Source: Watersipora subatra (Eukaryota > Bryozoa > Gymnolaemata > Cheilostomatida > Watersiporidae). From it: DNA of 64,000 bases. Of the stretch, positions 36,772-45,000 are shown piece by piece. The notes under the pieces were generated by a model that was not told the origin of the DNA, searched no databases, and saw only the letters and a program-made list of their open reading frames with translations. The stretch's first letter is position 1. Each line of letters opens with the position of its first letter. A program made the translations under genes and the position numbers. The DNA lies in contig NC_088711.1 in the NCBI RefSeq assembly GCF_963576615.1, positions 40,916,621 to 40,980,620 of the forward strand, read 5' to 3'.

Positions 36772-38793
36772 ATGGGATACAGACGTCAGCAAGATGAAAG
36801 AATGGAGGAGAATAAGAAACTGATGGAGCTACTACTACAAAACCTACAACGGAAACAAGAAACAGCTGCAACCGCTGTTCCAGCCTTCCCAGGTTTTGAC
36901 CCAACAGCAGAGCTACTAACAGATTACATAGACAGATTCAACACCTTCATTGCAGCAAATTCTATTCAGCAAGACAAGATTGCTGGCACTTTTCTCACCA
37001 ACCAACAGCCTACACTCTACAAGCAGCTTAGTAATATGGCAGCTCAGCTTTCAACACCCAAGCAGATCAACGACCTCAACATGGATGAAATACTGGAATT
37101 TCTCAAAGACCAGTATGACCCTAAGCGCTTCATTGTTAAAGAGCGTTACAAGTATTGGAGTGACATGCAGAGGAAACCTGGAGAAACTATTCAAGAGTTA
37201 GCTGCCAGAATTCGTCAAGATGCAACTACATGTGCCTTCATAGACATTACAGATCCATTAGATGAGGCTCTCAGAACAAGATTTATATGCTCTGTAAACA
37301 ATGAAGCAGTTCTCAAATCTCTCTTCAAGGTCAAGGACAATGAACTCAACTTCAACAAAGCTATACAGGTAGCACAGGAAACAGAAGAAGCAGCTAAAGT
37401 TGCCAAAGAGACAGTTTATGGAAACTCGTCTAAAGTCAACAAGGTTGCTCAACAGAAATCAAGATACAAACCACTCCAGAAAAACAACTCTACACCTGAC
37501 AAGCAGAAGGAAGGAAAGCTATGCTACAGATGTGACCGAACTAACCATACAGCGGATGACTGCAGATTCAAAGCAGCCACCTGCAACTTTTGTTCTAAAC
37601 AAGGTCACATAGAAAGAGCATGCAAGAAAAAGAAATCATCTGCAGCAGGAAAACCAGTAAAGATAATAGAATGCACATCAACCAAGATGGTGAAACTTGC
37701 TGAAAACATCAAACTGGAGGGAGACAACTTCACACTTGAACTGGACACTGGAGCTTGTGACAACTTCATCTGTAAATCAATATGGGAGAAGCTAGGAAAG
37801 CCAAACCTAAAACCTACTACAGTTAACTACAAATCAGCCTCAGGACATCTCATAGAGACGCTTGGCAGATGTGAGCTAACTGCCCAATTGGATGCACAGA
37901 AAGAAGTCAGACTACCATTTGTGATTAGTGCTGTACAAGATCTCAACCTACTAGGAAGAACTGCTATACAGCAACTAGGCATCTCTATTGATGACAAGCT
38001 ACAACAGAACCTTGTATCAACAATCACAGAGAACCAGCCAGATGGGAGGTTACAAATCAAGTGTAAGGAGATGTGCAAAGAATTTCCAGAAATATTCAAA
38101 GACGAGCTAGGATGTCTCAAGAACTTTGAACTAGAGATAAACTTCGAACCTTCAACAAAGCCAGTCTTCTGCCGACCCAGACCAGTTCCTATTGCCTTGA
38201 CAGAAGAGCTCAACCAAGCATACGAAGCAGGTGTAGCTAAAGGCATATGGGAACCAACTCAATTCAACCAGTATGGAACACCAGTTGTACCTGTACGCAA
38301 ATCTACAACAGGTCAAGCTGCAGGGAAGATCAGAGTATGTGGAGACTACTCCAAAACTATCAATAATCAGCTAGAAACACATAGGAAACCTATCCCACTA
38401 CCAGAAGATCTAATCAGAAAACTAGGTGGAGGCTATTGCTACACAAAGATTGATTTAGCAGATGCCTACAATCAAATATTGTTGGCACCAGAAAGTCAAC
38501 GACGACTAGCACTATCAACACACCGAGGAGTACTACTACAGAAGAGGTTGCCCTTTGGCATAAGCTCAGCACCAGGGTATTTTCAAGAAATCATGGAGCA
38601 ACTGACACAAGACCTCCCAGGAGTAGCAGTATACCTAGATGATATACTAGTGAGTGGAGCCAATGCAGAGAGCCATCTACAAAACTTACGTCGACTTCTT
38701 CAAAGATTAGAAGAAAGAGGGCTCAGATGTAGAAAAGACAAGTGCTGTTTTGCTCAACCGACAGTAGAGTATCTGGGACACAAACTCACTTAA
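36772..38793 (+). CDS. Gypsy gag-protease-RT portion, ends at an in-frame stop
   Basis: The frame is 673 codons from ATG 36,772, which lies inside the primer-binding-site candidate; the open frame itself extends 12 nt further upstream without another ATG. The gag region carries two CCHC zinc knuckles at about residues 251-264 (CYRCDRTNHTADDC) and 271-284 (CNFCSKQGHIERAC). An aspartic protease DTG follows at 325-327. The RT fingers-palm has YTKIDLADAYNQ and catalytic YLDD at 621-624. The frame stops at TAA (38,791-38,793) just after the conserved YLGHKLT segment, and the same frame continues open downstream. A nonsense mutation is the simplest reading; programmed readthrough is less likely. 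Confidence 0.93.
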   Translation: MGYRRQQDERMEENKKLMELLLQNLQRKQETAATAVPAFPGFDPTAELLTDYIDRFNTFIAANSIQQDKIAGTFLTNQQPTLYKQLSNMAAQLSTPKQINDLNMDEILEFLKDQYDPKRFIVKERYKYWSDMQRKPGETIQELAARIRQDATTCAFIDITDPLDEALRTRFICSVNNEAVLKSLFKVKDNELNFNKAIQVAQETEEAAKVAKETVYGNSSKVNKVAQQKSRYKPLQKNNSTPDKQKEGKLCYRCDRTNHTADDCRFKAATCNFCSKQGHIERACKKKKSSAAGKPVKIIECTSTKMVKLAENIKLEGDNFTLELDTGACDNFICKSIWEKLGKPNLKPTTVNYKSASGHLIETLGRCELTAQLDAQKEVRLPFVISAVQDLNLLGRTAIQQLGISIDDKLQQNLVSTITENQPDGRLQIKCKEMCKEFPEIFKDELGCLKNFELEINFEPSTKPVFCRPRPVPIALTEELNQAYEAGVAKGIWEPTQFNQYGTPVVPVRKSTTGQAAGKIRVCGDYSKTINNQLETHRKPIPLPEDLIRKLGGGYCYTKIDLADAYNQILLAPESQRRLALSTHRGVLLQKRLPFGISSAPGYFQEIMEQLTQDLPGVAVYLDDILVSGANAESHLQNLRRLLQRLEERGLRCRKDKCCFAQPTVEYLGHKLT

Positions 38794-40845
38794 AAGGGAA
38801 TCACTAAAGGAAAGAAGGCAGACGCAGTACAACAGATGCCAGTCCCAACAGACTTAACTCAGCTAAGATCTTTCTTAGGAGCTACACAATTCTACAGCAA
38901 GTTCATACCCAATCTGTCACAACTCACAGGACCATTGCATAAACTGACACGCAAAGGAGAGACCTGGAAGTGGGGCACTGAACAAGAAAAGAGCTTCAAC
39001 AAACTGAAAGATATGCTATCAACTGATAGTGTCTTAGCACACTTCAATGCAGATCTTGACATTGGAATCTCATGTGATGCTTCAGAAACTGGACTGGGAG
39101 CTGTACTATTTCATCGTTATCCTGATGGAAGTGAGAGACCAATAGCCAATGTTTCAAAAACACTGACCAGCACACAGAGGAAATATGGACAAATACAAAA
39201 AGAAGCTCTCTCAATCATATTTGCTCTAAAGAAGTATCACCAGTACCTGTATGGTCGACGGTTTATCTTGGTAACTGACCACAGACCTCTTCTCACACTT
39301 CTAGGACCTACCAAAGGAGTTCCAGCTCTAGCAGCCAACAGACTAGCAAGATGGGCACTGGTACTAAATCAGTATGACTACACCATAGAATACAGATCTA
39401 CCCAGCATCATCAAAATGCAGATGTCCTCTCAAGACTGCCAGTTGGACCTGATAAAGAGTTTGATGCAAGAGAAGATGAGGATGATGTTGATACTGTATG
39501 CACTATTCACACTATTGGACAACAGCTCAACGCTACAGACTACAATGTTCTAGCAAAGGAGACAAAGAAAGACCCAACACTAGCCACAGTAATGCGCTAC
39601 ACAGCAGAAGGATGGCCTGGTAACAAAGAGATGAAGGAGACTCAGCTGTCACTCTTCCACAAGATCTCTGATTCACTTTCTATCACTGAAGGTTGTCTTC
39701 TATATGGCAACAGAGTAGTCATTCCTGTCAAGTTACAACAGGAAGTATTAAAGATCCTTCACCTTGGACACTTTGGAATGGAAAGAATGAAGAAGCTAGC
39801 TCGAACTGCTGTCTATTGGCCTCGCATTGACTCTGATATAGAGGAGACAAGCCGACAGTGCACTGCCTGTGCGGAACACCAGAAGCTTCCACAGAAGTAT
39901 CCTATACATCCCTGGATGCTACCTGAGAAGCCATGGAGTCGTCTTCACGTAGATCATGCAGTAAACTTCATGGGCAGCCAATGGCTAGTGATGATAGATG
40001 CCTACTCAAAGTATCCATGCATACACAGGACTTCATCTACTTCTACCAGAGCTACCACAGACATCTTAGAGGAGATATTCGCACACTTTGGATACCCTCA
40101 CGCCATAGTCACTGACAATGCTACCAGCTTCACCTCAGGAGAGTTTCAGCAGTGGTGTCAAGAGAGAAGCATTGTTCACCTCACTGGAGCACCCTACCAT
40201 CCAGCTACAAATGGCGCAGCTGAAAGACTAGTACAATCCTTCAAACAAGCCATGAAGAAATCGTCACTCCCACCTAAATCTGCACTACAACAGTTCCTGA
40301 TGCACTATAGAAGGACACCACTTCCTACAGGATACTCTCCCAGTCAGCTGCTGAATGGAAGACAGATGAGATGCAAGATTGACACCCTATTGCCATCACC
40401 CGCACACATAGCACAGTTTCATCAATCCAGAGAAGTCAACCGATCTGCAGAAAAGACAGTTAGCAAGATACACAGCTACAATCTTGGAGCACCATGCTAT
40501 GCCTTGTATCATGGACCTAGACGCAACAGACAACCTAGATGGGTTCCAGCCATTGTTACTAAGATATATGGAACTCGTAGTCTCAATGTCAAAGTGGTAC
40601 CAAAGGGACCTACTTGGAGAAGACATGTTGAACAACTCAGACCAAGATACTCAACAGAAGAAGATCAAGACCCTGGAGATAAACCTGATATAACAGAGGA
40701 GACAAAACTGCAACTACCAGCCCCTACAACTGTAACAGAGCAACCTCCGTCTAGAAGAAGACCACGCAACCCTCGTCTACCTGATGGAGATGAGTATAGC
40801 AGAGACAAACCCCGAAGGTCTAAGAGAACCAGAAAGAACCTTTAG
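38794..40845 (+). CDS. Gypsy RT end, RNase H and integrase portion (same frame after the stop)
   Basis: The frame is open from the codon after the TAA to TAG at 40,843-40,845, with the first internal ATG at 38,836. It contains the RT connection, RNase H (ISCDASETGLGAVL, then TDHRPLL), an integrase HHCC zinc site (HLGHFG ... CTACAEH) and the catalytic D,D-35-E triad at 39,952 (HVDHA), 40,114 (TDNA) and 40,222 (AAERLV). A GPY/F-like C-terminal module (RWVPAIVTKIYG) and a basic tail follow. No chromodomain is visible. Without its upstream part it cannot make a complete polyprotein. Confidence 0.93.
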   Translation, partial: KGITKGKKADAVQQMPVPTDLTQLRSFLGATQFYSKFIPNLSQLTGPLHKLTRKGETWKWGTEQEKSFNKLKDMLSTDSVLAHFNADLDIGISCDASETGLGAVLFHRYPDGSERPIANVSKTLTSTQRKYGQIQKEALSIIFALKKYHQYLYGRRFILVTDHRPLLTLLGPTKGVPALAANRLARWALVLNQYDYTIEYRSTQHHQNADVLSRLPVGPDKEFDAREDEDDVDTVCTIHTIGQQLNATDYNVLAKETKKDPTLATVMRYTAEGWPGNKEMKETQLSLFHKISDSLSITEGCLLYGNRVVIPVKLQQEVLKILHLGHFGMERMKKLARTAVYWPRIDSDIEETSRQCTACAEHQKLPQKYPIHPWMLPEKPWSRLHVDHAVNFMGSQWLVMIDAYSKYPCIHRTSSTSTRATTDILEEIFAHFGYPHAIVTDNATSFTSGEFQQWCQERSIVHLTGAPYHPATNGAAERLVQSFKQAMKKSSLPPKSALQQFLMHYRRTPLPTGYSPSQLLNGRQMRCKIDTLLPSPAHIAQFHQSREVNRSAEKTVSKIHSYNLGAPCYALYHGPRRNRQPRWVPAIVTKIYGTRSLNVKVVPKGPTWRRHVEQLRPRYSTEEDQDPGDKPDITEETKLQLPAPTTVTEQPPSRRRPRNPRLPDGDEYSRDKPRRSKRTRKNL

Positions 40846-40858
40846 CTTAGTGAGGAGG

Positions 40859-41122
40859 TGTCATGCAAGTGCCAAGTATTATTGGTACTTTGCAAACAAA
40901 CATTATGCTTATTAGCTAAAGCTTTATACAAGCTAATATTATATAGTACTGTCTCATTATAGCTATTAATAATGCTTGTAGCTTTTTACAAAGCTTTCCT
41001 ATGACCAAACATATAAATACTTGGGTTTTCTGTTATCAAATCAGTTGTCTCTGGAGAGTGCAATAAACCACATTTCTCTAATTTAATACTCTATTTGATT
41101 GCTTCTGTGCAGAAACATAACA
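40859..41122 (+). repeat. Gypsy 3' LTR (264 bp)
   Basis: It is preceded by the purine run GAGGAGG at 40,852-40,858. It ends ACATAACA followed by the TCAAT duplication. The differences from the 5' LTR are CTTTC for CTTTT, an extra T in ACTCTATTT, and TGTGCAG for TGGGCAG. Confidence 0.95.
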
Positions 41123-41123
41123 T

Positions 41124-41175
41124 CAATGATACCAACCCCCCCCCCCCTATGTGGGGGGTTTGGTATCATTGATGA
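41124..41175. repeat. Poly-C/poly-G hairpin at the gypsy insertion point
   Basis: ATCAATGATACCAA followed by a long C run faces a G run followed by TTGGTATCATTGAT, with TATGT between. The outer bases of the left arm lie in the target duplication, so the gypsy element inserted in the stem of a pre-existing palindrome inside the P-like element. Confidence 0.85.
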
Positions 41176-41443
41176 TATAGAAGCTTTTATGCCATTGGTG
41201 TTGTCCAATACCATGTGTGTAAGATTCTTACCTTTCTCAACCAAAGTCAGTTTTATATATTTTCAATAAAATGTGCAGTCTCAGATGCACAATCTATGGC
41301 AGAATTGTGCAGTTTTTAGTGCTGTCAATAGGAATTCATAGATCAGCTGATTCACTCTACACATCACCATGACGTTGCGTCATGCTATTTATTGGCCTCA
41401 CTTATTTTCATTATTCGCGTATCTATGGTTCATTATATCTATG

Positions 41444-41530
41444 GTCATTGCTAACTATTTATTCATATACTGATATTATCAATTGTCATTGCTGATTATG
41501 TATCCATATATTGATCCATATATCAACTGT
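41444..41530. repeat. 42-bp tandem array, right part (continuation)
   Basis: Sequence resumes GTCATTGCTAACTATTTATT then CATATACTGATATTATCAA, matching the array that ended at 35,269, with one or two degenerate units. This continuity shows that the intervening 6.2 kb was inserted. Confidence 0.88.
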
Positions 41531-41725
41531 TTCGGGTTAAATATTAAAACATATTGAACAATGTTATAGCTTTTGGCTGTAATCTCTCAAGGCTCAAAAT
41601 AGATGAACGTACACTATTTGGTTAGAGACTGGTTGATACAATATTGAGCATTTACTGTATATGGTGAATTATGTTCATTACAAGAATTCTACAGCAACTT
41701 AAAAAATGAATAAAATAACGTGACA

Positions 41726-41731
41726 TTTATT
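41726..41731 (-). other. ATP6AP1: AATAAA polyadenylation signal of ATP6AP1
   Basis: TTTATT on the plus strand reads AATAAA on the gene strand, about 68 nt past the stop codon. Confidence 0.6.
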
Positions 41732-41798
41732 ACGATTCCTTGCAGTTCATGGGTGAATCATATCTTCAAATAAGTCAACTTTCGAAGCCTACAAGTTC

Positions 41799-42011
41799 TC
41801 ACTCTGAAATAGTAACCGTCAGCGGTTTGCTCTTAGGGTCATCATATCTGTCAAAGGTCTGAATACTAGACAGCATGTACAAGCCATAAGTTGTAACAGC
41901 TATCAACAGGAAGCTTGCGATTAACCCTGTCCAGATGGGAATTGTGAAAAATCCGACACAGTCATAAGGAAGTCCAAATTTGGCTGCAACCTTGAAGTCG
42001 AACACTTGGAT
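41799..42011 (-). CDS. ATP6AP1: ATP6AP1 exon 8 (transmembrane helix, cytosolic tail, stop)
   Basis: The exon has 70 codons plus TGA after a TTTTTTGCAG acceptor. It contains IQVFDF, a juxtamembrane YDC, the membrane span within FFTIPIWTGLIASFLLIAVT and the tail SIQTFDRYDDPKS. This is the most conserved part of Ac45 proteins and anchors the gene identification. Confidence 0.95.
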   Translation of the reverse strand: MQVFDFKVAAKFGLPYDCVGFFTIPIWTGLIASFLLIAVTTYGLYMLSSIQTFDRYDDPKSKPLTVTISE

Positions 42012-45000
42012 CTGCAAAAAACGATTTTAGCATGCTTAAACTAGCTTGTACCGTAAAATAATGATCTCAATTATGTAACATACATTACAGATATCAAATA
42101 CTAGGGAAAGGCAAGACAGACTCAGTCGGTTACGTATGAAAATCATCAAGACCATTTTTACCGCAAGATGAAACAAAGTTGCCAATAAAATGGAAAAGTT
42201 TTGAACAAATCCTGAATTACTCGAAGTGTATCAGACAACAGAGCAGTTACAACTCAGAGAGCTATATATTCATTCCACACAAGACACCCTCCTGATTCTA
42301 TATGCAAAACATGAAAAGCAATAGGTGACTTCAAAGGTCAACCCACCACTTGGTCGAGTATATCTAGTCTATGTAAATCCAATGATACAGTAATCTTTCG
42401 CTATCACCCGGCTCACCTTGTGCAGTTAAAAATGTTCATTAAAAATTAAAAAAAATTATTTAACAAACATTAAAAAAATAACAATCTATAAAATATATTA
42501 ATGAACACGCGACTTTCTCACAAGGAACTCTGTTAATCACAAGTACAAATATTCAGACCAGATGAAGTCCGTACTACACCGGTACTACATAAGTATATTC
42601 TCTGGCTTAAAATATCACAACAGAAGTTGAAATACAAACTGAAAGTCAATCAAGATAACTTCAATTTACTTATTATATATGAAATAAATACAATTTGTTG
42701 ATAAAGTTAGGAGTTTAAGTTTTCTGCAGTAAAAATTTGTTTCGTACTTTAAAAATTAGTTTCTATTTTAGTATTTTCACTTATCGAGGGAGATGTTGGT
42801 CACCATTACCGTGCAAAGTGAGAGATCACTGGATAGCGTATAACACTTTGGTTGGCCCAATGATAGGGAGCTTTCACCATTCTGATTAGTTATTAAATAA
42901 CTCGACATCACCATTTGTGCTACAGAGTGGAGATAATTCTAATACAGAAACTTTTTAACGAGATGCTGTGTCGCTGCTAAGCTATTCGAGACGCATCTGT
43001 ATCAACTTCCCAAACGGATTGCAACAAAAGGCCTTGAGCATAGTTGAGGAGAGTCAGCTATTTGTATCTCTACTAGATTGTCAGATGACTGTAGGTAGCC
43101 GTCTTATATAAATGACATGCTATTTGTATAAAAAATATTTGAGTGAAATAATATATATAACCAAATACTGTATTGATTTAGGCATCCTTCATAAAGAAAG
43201 AAAATTCTAAATTTTCAATGAAATAGAAGTTGTCTTTTTCTTCAAGTTTAACTGACTAGCTAGCAGTGATGAGAGAAAGCAACTCCTAATCGTAATTATT
43301 TATGATAATGAAAATGCGCATGGCAAGTATGTTTATAAAAACTGTACTTTTCCATCCCATAGCTTCATTTCCATGTGCATTAAAAATATGTACCATAAAA
43401 ATAGCATCATGTATAAGTATTACCTAGCCTATGTTTAACAAGGAAAACCAATTTTGGAGTTATGGGGCCAAGACTATAACTTTATAACTTGGCCCTACCA
43501 CAGCAATGTATGGTCGGCCAATTTTCTACAACAAACTTGATCCATATCAAACAAAGCAAGACAGCTGCATTTATCAAATAAATTTGTGCATACACATCAG
43601 GGCATGACTGGAGCGTAGGCCAATCTTCTAAAGCAAGCTTGCCCCAGCATAAGAAAACATGGTGGCCCAATCTTCTATAACAAATTTGCCCCAGTGCGAC
43701 AAGACACGGTAAGCCAAACTTCTATCACAAACTTGCCCCAGCACAGCAAGGCACCATGGGCCAATCTTCTATAACGAAATTGCCACAGCACAACAAGACA
43801 TGGTGGGCCAAATTTCTATAACAAACTTGCCCCAGCACCGCAAGGCACCATGGGCCAAACTTCTATCACAAACTTGCCCCAGCACAACAAGGCACCATGG
43901 GTCAATCTTCTATAACGAAATTGCCCCAGCAAGGCACCATGGGCCAATCTTCTATAACGAAATTGCCCTAGCACAACAAGACAGGGTGAGGCAAACTTTT
44001 ATAGAAAACTTGCCCCAGCACAGCAAGGCATCGTGGGCCAATCATCTATAACAAACTTGCCCCAGCACAGCAAGGCATCGTGGACCAAACATCTATAACA
44101 AACTTGTCCCAGCACACACATTTCAATGTACATATTAAAACCCAAATTTTGCCAGTGCAGCTACAGACAACTCCCTGAGTATTACCTGTAGAGTTTGGAT
44201 GGTTAAGGTAGCGCTGGAGTTACTGATCTTCGCCCAGGTTAGTTCCGTACTGCAATGGTAAGAGAACTGGAGAGGAGCACTGATTCTCGGAACTGAAGTA
44301 GACGCATCATTCACAGTCGTTCCATTCATCATCCATCCTCCTAGTCCATCCTCTACGAATGTCATTCTACAAGACACTGGCAATAGTCAACATAAGATAG
44401 CGCTGAGAAATACCTTGATGAGCAGTTGTGTTCTTTTGTTCCAAACAACAGCTTTATTTTATGCGACGCGGAACAATTATTCATTGAGCTCAAAACTATT
44501 TTCATGACAGGACAATCTAGAAAATAAGTCTACGTTCACTGAATGAAGTGCTTGTTCCTAGTCGATAGTTCACTTCCAAAAGTTTGTAGAACCTTTAAAA
44601 GGTCAATTCTTCATAGCAAACGTATTTCCATATTCTACCTATCTAAAAGCAAAAGACTTCCGCACACTGCACTTTTACATATCACCTGTAAGGTGGCGCA
44701 AAGGTTGCAAACAAGACAGTCCAAACAATACTCACACGATATTGATGTTATCAGCTGTAATTGTGACCGTCCTAAAATACACAAAATATTCAAGTGATAA
44801 TATTTTGACCATGACACGATGTGCAAAGCAGGAGTATGGCAAAAAAAGAACAGATTATTATAATATTCTTTATTGACCGCATACTACCCCTAACTGGCAG
44901 ATATATTTGCTTAAAATTACATACAAATCTTGATTTACTATCACCCGCGTGTGCATGCACTCAATTTTCTCTCCAAGGTATGCACTTGCGAAATTGCCCA

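Larger units (their letters stand above)
36489..41122 (+). mobile_element. Ty3/gypsy LTR retrotransposon, nearly intact (4.6 kb)
   Basis: LTRs at 36489-36751 and 40859-41122 both begin TGTCATGC and end ACATAACA. They are flanked by the exact 5-bp duplication TCAAT (36,484-36,488 and 41,123-41,127). Order is gag, zinc knuckles, protease, RT, RNase H, integrase, which is the Ty3/gypsy order. There is no envelope-like frame after pol. A primer-binding-site candidate TGGCAACAAGGATGGGAT starts at 36,761, and a short purine run GAGGAGG precedes the 3' LTR. The integrase and C-terminal style resemble the mag/K02A2.6-like lineage. One in-frame stop interrupts pol. It is nested in the P-like element. 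Confidence 0.96.
35270..41443 (+). mobile_element. P-element-like DNA transposon, defective, carrying a nested gypsy insertion
   Basis: The left end CAACGATATAATAAACC and the right end (reverse complement CATAGATATAATGAACC) are inverted repeats that continue imperfectly inward (shared TAGAT, AAGTGAGGCC, then ACGT and TGATGTG motifs over about 100 bp). The element is flanked by an exact 8-bp duplication GTCATTGC at 35,262-35,269 and 41,444-41,451. Eight-base duplications, CA...TG ends and a THAP-type DNA-binding domain in the transposase are hallmarks of the P superfamily. Removing the gypsy insertion leaves about 1.5 kb, roughly half a typical P element, with only a broken THAP region recognisable, so it is a non-autonomous, internally deleted copy. 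Confidence 0.75.

Noticed and set aside
37827..38246. 139-residue minus-strand open frame within gypsy pol
   Set aside because: It is the antisense shadow of the RT-coding frame, with no independent domain.
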